Assembly (NCBI RefSeq): GCF_963664555.1
Contig: NZ_OY761461.1
Location: forward strand, 744,001-808,000
Origin: Labilibaculum sp.
Lineage (GTDB): Bacteria; Bacteroidota; Bacteroidia; Bacteroidales; Marinifilaceae
DNA length: 64,000 nt
Reading direction: 5' to 3'
Shown here: positions 55,273 to 64,000 of the stretch, piece after piece
Numbering within the stretch: the first letter of the stretch is position 1
How the letters are laid out: every line of letters begins with the position of its first letter
Program-made: the position numbers and the translations under genes
The notes under the pieces: model-generated
Database searches by the model: none
What the model was told of the DNA's origin: nothing
What the model saw: only the letters and a program-made list of their open reading frames with translations

Positions 55273-56565
55273 ATGAACATATTTAAATTTGGTGGGGCTT
55301 CGGTAAATAGTGCTGATGGTGTACGGAATTTTGTGAAAATTGTACAATCCTACAGAGAGGAAATGGTTATTGTATTGTCGGCAATGGGCAAAACAACCAA
55401 TGCTTTGGAAGAGATCGTTGATGCTTTTGCAGCTAAAAAAGATGGGATTGAATCTAAAGTAGATGCATTGCAAACATACCATATGAAGATTATAAATGAA
55501 TTGTTTTTGAAAAAGGATGATGCTGTTTTTTCGAAAATAGAATCTCTTTTCTCGCAGTTACGGGCTTATCTGCAAAAATCGCCCTCCTTATGCTATGAGT
55601 TTGATTACGATCAGATTGTGTGTTTTGGAGAGCTGATATCTACTACAATCGTATCCGAATACCTTCGTTTAAGCGGCACTCCAAACAAATGGGTGGATAT
55701 TCGTACTTGTTTAAAAACGGATGATACTTATAAGGAAGGACGAATTGATTGGGAACTTTCTCAGAAATTGGTGCCTCAGGCTTTTGGTTTTACCAACACA
55801 TTTGTATACGTAACCCAAGGATTTTTGGGTGGAACTAAAACTAATCAGACAACAACTTTAGGACGGGAAGGCTCCGATTATACCGCTGCAATTTTATCTT
55901 ATATCCTTGATGTGGATAAATTGGCCATTTGGAAAGATGTTCCAGGAATTATGAATGCAGATCCAAAATGGCTGCCCGATGCGCAAAAATTAGAGCGTAT
56001 ATCATATCAGGAAGCCATCGAACTTGCTTTTTATGGTGCCAAAGTGATTCATCCCAAAACCATACAGCCAATTAAGAAAAAGAAAATTCCATTGCAGGTG
56101 CGTTCGTTTCTTAATTTGAATGAATCCGGAACTCTAATTAGTACGGCATCTAAAAAGCAGGATCAGTTAATTCCTGTTTACATTCGAAAACAAGATCAGG
56201 TGCTGATTTCGATACGACCAAGTGATTTTTCTTTCATACTGGAAGAAAATTTAAGTTCGTTGTTTTCCATTTTCGCAAAACATCAGGTGAAAGTAAATTT
56301 AATTCAGAATTCGGCAATTAGTTTTTCGGTATGTGTTGATAATTCAGATAGAAGGTTGAAAAATTTAATTGAAGAAATTTCTACCAAATTTGAAGTGAGA
56401 TACAATGAAAATCTGGAGTTGATTACGATTCGCCATCACAATTCTGAAGCCGTTGAAAGAATGACCAATGGCCGGAAATACTGCTGGAACAGCGAAGCAG
56501 AGATACTGCACAATTTGTGCTGTTGTAAAAAAATAAAAGACAAAGAGGTCGGGAATGTTTGGTGA
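55273..56565 (+). CDS. lysC: Aspartate kinase, copy 1 (C-terminus frameshifted)
   Basis: The product has 430 residues as read, from the ATG at 55273. It phosphorylates aspartate, the entry step to Lys, Thr and Met. The kinase part has FKFGGASVNSADGVRNF, the segment [15 protein letters not shown] and the block GIMNADPKW...AIELAFYGAKVIHPKT. A regulatory ACT-like part starts near 310. The end is odd. After residue 401 the sequence becomes CWNSEAEILHNLCCCKK..., unrelated to the family. Reading one base earlier from 56478 instead gives ILLEQRSRDTAQFVLL and a stop at 56528, matching the family tail and the second copy. One A seems to be missing in AAA at 56476-56478, a real frameshift or a sequencing error. 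The body of the enzyme is intact. Confidence 0.85.
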   Translation: MNIFKFGGASVNSADGVRNFVKIVQSYREEMVIVLSAMGKTTNALEEIVDAFAAKKDGIESKVDALQTYHMKIINELFLKKDDAVFSKIESLFSQLRAYLQKSPSLCYEFDYDQIVCFGELISTTIVSEYLRLSGTPNKWVDIRTCLKTDDTYKEGRIDWELSQKLVPQAFGFTNTFVYVTQGFLGGTKTNQTTTLGREGSDYTAAILSYILDVDKLAIWKDVPGIMNADPKWLPDAQKLERISYQEAIELAFYGAKVIHPKTIQPIKKKKIPLQVRSFLNLNESGTLISTASKKQDQLIPVYIRKQDQVLISIRPSDFSFILEENLSSLFSIFAKHQVKVNLIQNSAISFSVCVDNSDRRLKNLIEEISTKFEVRYNENLELITIRHHNSEAVERMTNGRKYCWNSEAEILHNLCCCKKIKDKEVGNVW

Positions 56566-56588
56566 ATTCAAAAACTTCCCTATCTTTG
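56558..56588 (+). promoter_or_regulatory. Promoter of the methionine operon
   Basis: TTTG at 56558-56561, a 19-bp spacer and TATCTTTG at 56581-56588 match the Bacteroidota promoter form exactly. The expected start lies about 35 bp ahead of the riboswitch P1 stem. It lies just beyond the true end of the aspartate kinase 1 reading frame, so this unit is read separately. Confidence 0.72.
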
Positions 56589-56628
56589 TTCCCGTTATAT
56601 AAGGTAAATCTCTCAGGAGAATATCTAT

Positions 56629-56736
56629 AATTTATACAGAAGAAGTAAGAGAACAGGCTCGTTGACCTTCTGACAACCGCGGCTTCCATAGCTGAAAGGT
56701 GTCAAATCCTGACCAAATTTTTGGTGAATATAAATT
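56629..56736 (+). ncRNA. SAM-I (S-box) riboswitch
   Basis: A P1 stem AATTTATA (56629-56636) / TATAAATT (56729-56736) encloses the family core. The core has CAGAAGAAG...AGGCTCGTTGA as the GGCCCGaUGA block, then TGACAACC pairing with GGTGTCA as the GGCAACC/GGTGCC block with compensating changes. A P4 hairpin ACCAAA...TTTGGT leads into GGTGAATATAAA, the GGUGAAAGAUrAG block. SAM-I aptamers sense S-adenosylmethionine. It sits 8 nt ahead of a Met-rich leader ORF and 460 bp ahead of metY, so it should lower methionine synthesis when SAM is abundant. The G-to-A and C-to-T changes in the core form a covarying variant of the usual consensus. Confidence 0.88.
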
Positions 56737-56744
56737 AACAGATT

Positions 56745-56858
56745 ATGAAGAAGACTCAAATTAATTACAATCAGCAGGCTCATCAGGAGCAAAACTTCAC
56801 GTTGCAATCTTCAACCATGTTGATGATGCGAATGCAGCAAATGATGCGTATGATTTAA
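56745..56858 (+). CDS. Met-rich leader peptide
   Basis: This 37-codon ORF starts with MKKTQINYNQQ and ends MLMMRMQQMMRMI, with seven Met in the last 13 residues, and is too short for ordinary gene calling. It follows the riboswitch directly and precedes metY in the same transcript. Met-codon runs at the end of a leader, next to alternative hairpins and a T-run, are the mark of ribosome-mediated attenuation: a shortage of charged initiator or elongator Met-tRNA would stall the ribosome there. That role is inferred. The ORF itself is clear, though I cannot show it is translated. Confidence 0.65.
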   Translation: MKKTQINYNQQAHQEQNFTLQSSTMLMMRMQQMMRMI

Positions 56859-56890
56859 CGCATTCTTTCTAAAATCTTTCCCTTTTTTTT
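56826..56890 (+). promoter_or_regulatory. Candidate attenuator after the Met leader
   Basis: ATGCGT at 56844-56849 can pair with ACGCAT at 56858-56863, overlapping the last Met codons and the stop. GAATGC at 56830-56835 can instead pair with GCATTC at 56860-56865. The two are mutually exclusive. ACGCA can also pair with TGCGT at 56900-56904. A run of eight T follows at 56883-56890. The stems are short, so the terminator may be weak. Confidence 0.4.
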
Positions 56891-58516
<1,626 letters not shown>

Positions 58517-58529
58517 TTCTTATAGTCAA

Positions 58530-58568
58530 TCCCAGTCGGAAATTTTTTAGTCGGATTTTCGACTGGGA
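58530..58568 (+). promoter_or_regulatory. Intercistronic hairpin between metY and metX
   Basis: TCCCAGTCG at 58530-58538 pairs with CGACTGGGA at 58560-58568 across a 21-nt loop that repeats AGTCGG. No T-run follows, so it is more likely an mRNA processing or stability structure than a terminator. Confidence 0.45.
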
Positions 58569-58649
58569 ACTTAAGATTTCGCTCAAGAATATTTTGGGTG
58601 AAATTTTCACAAAGTAAAAAAACAACAAACAAAACAAAATCAATAAACA

Positions 58650-59678
58650 GTGAATCCAGAATGTTACATCCATAAAGAAGGTTTACAACTTGAATCAGGT
58701 GAGTGTCTGAAAGAGTTGGAGCTTACCTATCACACCTATGGGGAATACGATCCGCAAAGGAATAATGTGATTTGGGTTTGTCATGCTCTTACTGCGAATT
58801 CTGATGTTTTCGATTGGTGGGAAGGATTATTTGGTGAGAATGATTTCTTTAATCCGAAAGATTATTTTATAGTTTGCGATAATACTCTTGCTTCCTGCTA
58901 CGGTTCAACCGGACCTCTTTCGAAAAATCCGGACAGCGGACAGGCTTACCATCATGATTTCCCTCAGCTAACTGTCCGCGATTTAGTTGGTGCTCATGAA
59001 ATATTAAGAAAACATTTAAAAATAGAACGTATTTACATGATGATTGGCAGTTCACTTGGAGGCATGCAGGCTATGGAGTGGGCTTATCTGTTGAATGGGA
59101 AACTGGACAATCTGGTGATATTGGCCTCCAATGCGAAACATTCTCCTTGGGGAATTGCTTTCAACGAATCGCAAAGAATGTCAATCGAGGTAGATCCAAC
59201 ATGGAAAGAATCGAATGATGAAGCGGGTTTGAATGGCATGCGGGTAGCCAGATCGATTGCTCTGCTTAGTTACAGAACTTATTCAACTTACGATCATTCT
59301 CAGCAGGAAAACGAAGAAGGCAAAACAGATCATTACCGGGCAAGTTCCTACCAAAGATACCAGGGAGAGAAGCTGGCGCGCAGATTTAATGCGTATTCGT
59401 ATTGGCATCTTTCAAAAATAATGGATAGTCATGATGTTGGCCGGGGAAGAAATGGTTTGGTTTCTGCTTTGAACGAAATCAAATCAAGAACATTGGTGAT
59501 TGGTGTAAATTCCGATCAGATTTTCCCAATTCAGGAGCAACGATTCATTGCTGACAATATTCCAAATGCAGAATTCCTGGAAATCAATTCAATTTACGGG
59601 CACGATGGTTTCCTTTTGGAACAGGAACAATTAACTGAAGTATTAAAAACATTCTTAAACGATAGCAAAATCAAATGA
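58650..59678 (+). CDS. metX: Homoserine O-acetyltransferase
   Basis: The product has 342 residues from a GTG at 58650. It acetylates homoserine with acetyl-CoA, supplying the substrate of MetY. It is an alpha/beta hydrolase: the HALTANSDVFDWWEGLFG oxyanion region and the nucleophile elbow GSSLGGMQAMEWAY (Ser near residue 134) are visible, with late Asp (NSDQIFP) and His (YGHDGFL) completing the triad. Its last four bases overlap the start of hom (ATGA). Confidence 0.94.
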   Translation: MNPECYIHKEGLQLESGECLKELELTYHTYGEYDPQRNNVIWVCHALTANSDVFDWWEGLFGENDFFNPKDYFIVCDNTLASCYGSTGPLSKNPDSGQAYHHDFPQLTVRDLVGAHEILRKHLKIERIYMMIGSSLGGMQAMEWAYLLNGKLDNLVILASNAKHSPWGIAFNESQRMSIEVDPTWKESNDEAGLNGMRVARSIALLSYRTYSTYDHSQQENEEGKTDHYRASSYQRYQGEKLARRFNAYSYWHLSKIMDSHDVGRGRNGLVSALNEIKSRTLVIGVNSDQIFPIQEQRFIADNIPNAEFLEINSIYGHDGFLLEQEQLTEVLKTFLNDSKIK

Positions 59679-60865
59679 GTAATAAATTAAAAATAGGCGT
59701 TTTTGGCTACGGTGTTGTAGGTTCCGGATTGGCTCACGTTCTAAAAAACAGCAAAGGACTGGATGCTTCTATCGTAAAAGTTTGTGTGAAAGATGCAGCT
59801 AAGCAACGGGACATAGATTCTGAGGTACTTACATTAAATCCTGATGATATTTTAAATGATCCGGAAATTAATGTTGTTGCAGAATTAATTGACGATGCAG
59901 ATGTGGCCTATCAGATTGTGAAGGCAGCCATGCAAAAGGGAAAACATGTGGTTTCTGCCAATAAAAAAATGTTGGCTTATCATATCGAGGAACTGATTCA
60001 GCTGCAGTGGCAGCATAAAGTTTCATTTTTATACGAGGCTTCGGCTTGTGGAAGTATTCCTATTATCAGAAATTTGGAGGAATACTACGATAATGATTTA
60101 CTGCAATCGGTAAGTGGAATTCTGAATGGATCATCAAATTATATCCTGACAAAGATTTTTAATGAAAATTTGGATTACAACCTGGCATTAAAAGAAGCTC
60201 AGAATTTAGGATATGCAGAAAGTGATCCGACCTCGGATGTTGGCGGATTTGATACTTTATACAAACTGATTATCCTTACCGTTCATGGATTTGGCTTGTT
60301 TGTGCATCCCGATGAGGTTTTTAATGCGGGAATCGCGAATCTTTCGCCAAAAGATATTGAGCTGGCATCGCAAAAGGGATATAAAATTCGATTGTTGGGA
60401 AAAGTAACCAAGGTAAACGGCAATAAGGTGAATTTGTTTGTGGCTCCAAAATTTGTGAGACCAACAGAGCATGCTTATACGGTTGAGAGTCATTACAACG
60501 GCGTTTTAATTCAGGGGAATTTTTACGACAATCAGTTCATGTATGGAAAAGGAGCTGGTGCGCATCCAACCGGATCGGCAGTTTTATCGGATATTACTGC
60601 CTTGGCTTACGATTACAAATACGAATATAAAAAGCTGAAATATTATGGTGGTTTGGAATACACCAACGATATGGATGTTGAGATTTATTTGAGATACACA
60701 GATAAAAACGATTTGGAATTATTTGATTTCAAAGAGATATCGGAGTCGCTGACAGGAAAAGATTTTAATTATGTTATTGGAACATTGAACCTTTCCGAAC
60801 TGATAAATATCCGTAAGCAAATTGCAGGGAAAGATATTTTCCTGGCTTATTTGGGTGATGAGTAA
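59675..60865 (+). CDS. hom: Homoserine dehydrogenase
   Basis: The product has 396 residues. It reduces aspartate semialdehyde to homoserine. The Rossmann loop IGVFGYGVVGSGLAHVL, ELIDDADVAYQIV, the substrate side VVSANKKMLAYH, GILNGSSNYILTKIF and AESDPTSDVGG(F)D are all present. There is no fused aspartate kinase; the C-terminal ~70 residues may form a small regulatory domain. It overlaps metX by four bases. Confidence 0.94.
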   Translation: MSNKLKIGVFGYGVVGSGLAHVLKNSKGLDASIVKVCVKDAAKQRDIDSEVLTLNPDDILNDPEINVVAELIDDADVAYQIVKAAMQKGKHVVSANKKMLAYHIEELIQLQWQHKVSFLYEASACGSIPIIRNLEEYYDNDLLQSVSGILNGSSNYILTKIFNENLDYNLALKEAQNLGYAESDPTSDVGGFDTLYKLIILTVHGFGLFVHPDEVFNAGIANLSPKDIELASQKGYKIRLLGKVTKVNGNKVNLFVAPKFVRPTEHAYTVESHYNGVLIQGNFYDNQFMYGKGAGAHPTGSAVLSDITALAYDYKYEYKKLKYYGGLEYTNDMDVEIYLRYTDKNDLELFDFKEISESLTGKDFNYVIGTLNLSELINIRKQIAGKDIFLAYLGDE

Positions 60866-60890
60866 TTTTGAATTTGAGGTCTGGGAATCA

Positions 60891-60925
60891 GTCTAAGATC
60901 TCATATCTAACATCTCAAATCTAAT
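60891..60925. repeat. Heptamer array, five units
   Basis: GTCTAAG, ATCTCAT, ATCTAAC, ATCTCAA and ATCTAAT follow each other without gaps in the 65-bp gap between hom and lysC. Same design as the array at 53852. Confidence 0.75.
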
Positions 60926-60930
60926 TAAAA

Positions 60931-62190
60931 ATGATCATATACAAATTTGGCGGCGCATCGGTTAAAGATGCTGCTGCTATTAAAAATATTTGCCAAATTA
61001 TTGGCAAAGTAAAGCGTCCGCTTACAGTAGTAATTTCAGCAATTGGTACAACAACCAATTTGCTGGAAGAAATTGTAGATGCTTATTTTTCCGGAAATGA
61101 TAAGGCCTTGGAACTTTTTGATCTGCTGAAGAAAAACCACACTTCAGTGATCGACGAATTGTTCGAAGAAGTTCCTGCGCAGGTCAATTCGGAAGTAAAT
61201 GCTCTTTTCATCGAGCTGAAAACCAAAATTTCAAATCCATCATCTGATCAGTTCAATTTTGAATACGATCAGGTGATTGGTTTTGGAGAGCTCTTATCAA
61301 CAACAATTGTAGCTTCCTATTTAAATCACATAGGACAAAATAATAAGTGGATTGATGTTCGAACCTGTCTGGATTCCGATGATAATTATGTAGATGCCAA
61401 TATTCTTTGGGATTCATCAAAAGAGAAGGCCAATGCCGTATTTTCTGATAATCCGACTGCATTATACATCACGCAGGGTTTTATAGCCAGAGATCCGAAT
61501 GGTTTCACAACCTCTTTGGGAAGAGAAGGATCTGACTACACAGCGGCAATTTTAGCTCACTTGCTTGGCGCAGATAAAATGATCATTTGGAAAGATGTGT
61601 TGGGAATTTTAAATGCAGATCCTGATTATTTTGAAGAGACAACCAAACTGGATCTAATTCCTTATCATGAAGCAATAGAGCTTTCGTACTATGGAGCCAG
61701 GGTAATTCACCCCAAAACCATAAAACCACTGCAGGCAAAAAAGATTCCCTTGTGGGTAAAATCATTTATCGATCCTTCGCAAAAAGGAACTTTAATAACA
61801 AAAGGCGATCAGCCACAACCATTGCTGCCAAATTACATCGTAAAAAAAAGACAGTTGTTGGTGACTTTAAAACCTTTAAATTTTTCGTTTATCGCTGAAA
61901 AGGACTTGGTTTTTATCTTTACCCTGGTGACAAAGTATAGAATAAAGCTTAATTTTACTCAAAACACTGCGGTTAGTTTTGCTTTTTGTGCTAACAGTTC
62001 CGCAAGAAATATGCAGGATTTGGTGGCAGAATTGGAAGAAAAGTATGAGGTTGAGTTGAGTGATGATTTAGAATTGATCACCGTTCGGCATTATACGCCG
62101 GCGACAATCGAAGAAATACAGAACAAACATCATGTTCTGGTAGAACAAAAGAACAGTAATACTGCAATTTATCTAACAGTCGCAAATTAA
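60931..62190 (+). CDS. lysC: Aspartate kinase, copy 2
   Basis: The product has 419 residues. It phosphorylates aspartate, like copy 1, but lies in the riboswitch-controlled operon. The catalytic part has [45 protein letters not shown] and [17 protein letters not shown]-terminal regulatory part (from ~310) ends in the family tail [19 protein letters not shown], which copy 1 shows only after a frame correction. The two copies differ widely in sequence, so they probably arose before recent times. Its neighbours hom and metX suggest a methionine-linked isoenzyme. Confidence 0.94.
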   Translation: MIIYKFGGASVKDAAAIKNICQIIGKVKRPLTVVISAIGTTTNLLEEIVDAYFSGNDKALELFDLLKKNHTSVIDELFEEVPAQVNSEVNALFIELKTKISNPSSDQFNFEYDQVIGFGELLSTTIVASYLNHIGQNNKWIDVRTCLDSDDNYVDANILWDSSKEKANAVFSDNPTALYITQGFIARDPNGFTTSLGREGSDYTAAILAHLLGADKMIIWKDVLGILNADPDYFEETTKLDLIPYHEAIELSYYGARVIHPKTIKPLQAKKIPLWVKSFIDPSQKGTLITKGDQPQPLLPNYIVKKRQLLVTLKPLNFSFIAEKDLVFIFTLVTKYRIKLNFTQNTAVSFAFCANSSARNMQDLVAELEEKYEVELSDDLELITVRHYTPATIEEIQNKHHVLVEQKNSNTAIYLTVAN

Positions 62191-62191
62191 T

Positions 62192-64000
62192 ATGGAACAG
62201 AAATTTACATCTATTAAAGAGGCATTACAGAAGCAAATTCTTGTTTTAGACGGTGCCATGGGAACTATGATTCAGGCACACAAGTTGACTGAAGAAGATT
62301 TTCGTGGAACCCGTTTTGCAGATTTTTCAAGTGATCAGAAAGGACATAACGACTTGCTGACTTTGACTCAACCTGAAATTATTAAGGGGATTCATCGAAA
62401 ATTTTTGGAAGCCGGAGCCAATATTATTGAAACCAATACATTTAATGCCAATGCAATTTCATTGGCCGATTATCAATTGGAAGATTTGGCCTATGAACTG
62501 AATTTTGAAGCAGTGAAAAATGCCCGTGCTGCTGTTGATGAGATGAATGCAACTGATCCTGATACGCCACGCTGGGTAGCTGGAGCTATTGGCCCTACAA
62601 ATAAAACCACTTCCATGTCGCCAAAGGTTGAAGATCCTGGATATCGGGATGTAGGTTTTGATGATTTGGTGAGAATTTACACTGAGCAGATCAAGGGATT
62701 GCTGGATGGTGGAGTGGATGCTCTTTTAATAGAAACAATTTTTGATACCTTAAATGCCAAGGCCTGTATTTTTGCTGCCGATTTATTGCTGGAAGAAAGA
62801 GGATTGGATATTCCAATCATGATTTCGGGAACCATTACTGACAACAGTGGACGAACTCTTTCGGGACAAACCCTGGAGGCTTTTGTAACATCAGTAAAAT
62901 GTGATAGATTATTGAGCATTGGATTAAATTGTGCTTTCGGTGCTAAAGATTTGGTACCATATATTCAGCAGTTGGATACTTTGCTTCCTGTTTATGTGAG
63001 TGTTTATCCGAATGCCGGTTTGCCAAATGAATTGGGAGAGTACGATGAAACTCCTCAAACCATGTTGGGTGATTTAAAAGAATTATTGGATAATAAGAAG
63101 ATAAATATTGTAGGTGGATGTTGTGGAACCCGGCCAGAACACATTAAAATATTAGCCGATGCGGTTAAAAATACTGCTCCCAGAAAAATTCCAGCTGTTG
63201 AAAAGGAAACTCGTTTGAGTGGATTGGAATTACTGCGGATTAATTCGCTCACCAATTTTGTGAATGTAGGAGAGCGCACCAATGTGGCAGGTTCTTTGAA
63301 ATTTGCGCGTTTAATTCGAGAGAAAAAATACGAAGAAGCACTTTCAATAGCTCGCAGCCAAGTTGAAAACGGAGCACAAATTATTGATGTAAACATGGAT
63401 GATGCCATGTTGGATGCTGAAAAGGAAATGGATATTTTCTTAAAGTTATTGGTGTCTGAACCGGAAATTTCCCGAGTACCCATCATGATCGATTCATCGA
63501 AATGGTCGGTGTTGGAAACAGGATTGAAATGTGTGCAGGGAAAATGTGTGGTGAATTCAATTTCCTTAAAAGAAGGAGAAGAGGAATTTATCGATCATGC
63601 TGCAAAAATAAAAAGATACGGTGCTGCTGCGGTCATCATGGCTTTTGATGAAAAAGGTCAGGCCGATACTTTCCAGCGAAGAACTGAAATTTGCGCGCGA
63701 GCCTATAAAATATTAACCGAAACAGTTGGTTTTCCGGCAGAAGATATCATTTTCGATCCCAATGTATTGGCAATTGCTACGGGTATCGAAGAGCACAACA
63801 ACTATGCGGTTGATTATATCAAAACGGTAAAGTGGATCAAAGCTAACTTGCCACATGCTAAAATCAGTGGTGGAATCAGTAATCTGTCTTTCTCCTTCCG
63901 TGGAAACAATACAGTTCGGGAAGCTATGCATTCGGTTTTCTTGTATCATGCCATTAAAGAAGGTTTGGATATGGGAATTGTGAATCCTGGAATGCTGCAG
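62192..64000 (+). CDS. metH: Cobalamin-dependent methionine synthase (5' part)
   Basis: The frame opens at the ATG at 62192, one base after the lysC stop, and runs 603 codons to the window edge without a stop. It transfers the methyl group of methyltetrahydrofolate to homocysteine. The homocysteine-binding domain begins [16 protein letters not shown]. It has the zinc-site Cys in [10 protein letters not shown] and the pair [12 protein letters not shown]. The pterin-binding domain starts [21 protein letters not shown] and has [15 protein letters not shown]. The cobalamin and activation domains would lie beyond the window. Being in the operon of the SAM-I riboswitch fits its product, methionine. 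Confidence 0.94.
   Translation, partial: MEQKFTSIKEALQKQILVLDGAMGTMIQAHKLTEEDFRGTRFADFSSDQKGHNDLLTLTQPEIIKGIHRKFLEAGANIIETNTFNANAISLADYQLEDLAYELNFEAVKNARAAVDEMNATDPDTPRWVAGAIGPTNKTTSMSPKVEDPGYRDVGFDDLVRIYTEQIKGLLDGGVDALLIETIFDTLNAKACIFAADLLLEERGLDIPIMISGTITDNSGRTLSGQTLEAFVTSVKCDRLLSIGLNCAFGAKDLVPYIQQLDTLLPVYVSVYPNAGLPNELGEYDETPQTMLGDLKELLDNKKINIVGGCCGTRPEHIKILADAVKNTAPRKIPAVEKETRLSGLELLRINSLTNFVNVGERTNVAGSLKFARLIREKKYEEALSIARSQVENGAQIIDVNMDDAMLDAEKEMDIFLKLLVSEPEISRVPIMIDSSKWSVLETGLKCVQGKCVVNSISLKEGEEEFIDHAAKIKRYGAAAVIMAFDEKGQADTFQRRTEICARAYKILTETVGFPAEDIIFDPNVLAIATGIEEHNNYAVDYIKTVKWIKANLPHAKISGGISNLSFSFRGNNTVREAMHSVFLYHAIKEGLDMGIVNPGMLQ

Noticed and set aside
56460..56540. Programmed frameshift in aspartate kinase 1
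   Set aside because: GGAAATA is not a standard slippery heptamer and I see no strong stimulatory structure right after; a mutation or sequencing error is simpler.
56551..56580. GGGAA...TTCCC hairpin after aspartate kinase 1 as a terminator
   Set aside because: It overlaps the exact promoter match at 56558-56588 and has no T-run, so I give the promoter priority.

Overview
The window reads as a chromosomal segment of a Bacteroidota bacterium, most likely from the Marinilabiliales (Marinifilaceae-like). This rests on a C-terminal type IX secretion sorting domain, a propeller-type LytS/LytTR two-component pair, the Bacteroidota form of the division and cell wall cluster (FtsL-like protein, PASTA-bearing FtsI, MurE with the DNPR motif), a glycine-lipid acyltransferase pair, and promoters of the TTTG-N19-TAnnTTTG type. 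The genus is inferred, not proven. I found no rRNA, tRNA, CRISPR array, insertion sequence or prophage.

Layout. 1-8.5 kb: a very repetitive secreted protein (its 3' end lies outside the window) and a small beta-helix secreted protein on the minus strand, divergent from a propeller sensor kinase and its LytTR regulator, then a HutD/Ves protein. 9-20.3 kb: tricorn-type protease, GNAT acetyltransferase, miaB, a universal stress protein, a SPOR-domain protein, a PurF-type amidophosphoribosyltransferase, and the glsB/glsA-type lipid acyltransferases. 20.5-37.3 kb: an intact dcw operon mraZ-rsmH-ftsL-ftsI-murE-mraY-murD-ftsW-murG-murC-ftsQ-ftsA-ftsZ-ftsZ-yqeY, with three MraZ-type boxes in front of mraZ and two tandem ftsZ genes whose C-termini differ. 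37.4-44.2 kb (minus): PpiD/SurA-like foldase, CorC/HlyC-type protein, small membrane protein, LptC, TPR protein and CoaX. 44.4-48.9 kb: a REC-PAS-PAS protein and mfd. 49-53.8 kb is more accessory: small VOC and YciI proteins, several uncharacterised genes, a 42-bp tandem repeat array, a viroplasmin-type RNase H and a scramblase-like protein, with sharp changes in base composition. 53.9-64 kb: fbp and the aspartate/methionine pathway: aspartate kinase 1, a SAM-I riboswitch, then metY-metX-hom-lysC-metH (metH runs off the end).

The most interesting points are: (1) a SAM-I riboswitch followed directly by a 37-codon leader ORF with seven Met codons in its last 13, suggesting two-layer control of the methionine operon; (2) tandem FtsZ paralogs, one keeping the FtsA-binding tail (IPAYKRKL) and the other ending in an amphipathic helix that resembles the FtsA membrane anchor; (3) a one-base frameshift at the C-terminus of aspartate kinase 1; (4) a symmetric set of 20-bp-spaced repeats between the divergent two-component and secreted-protein genes; (5) a seven-unit 42-bp array and several short intergenic repeat families.
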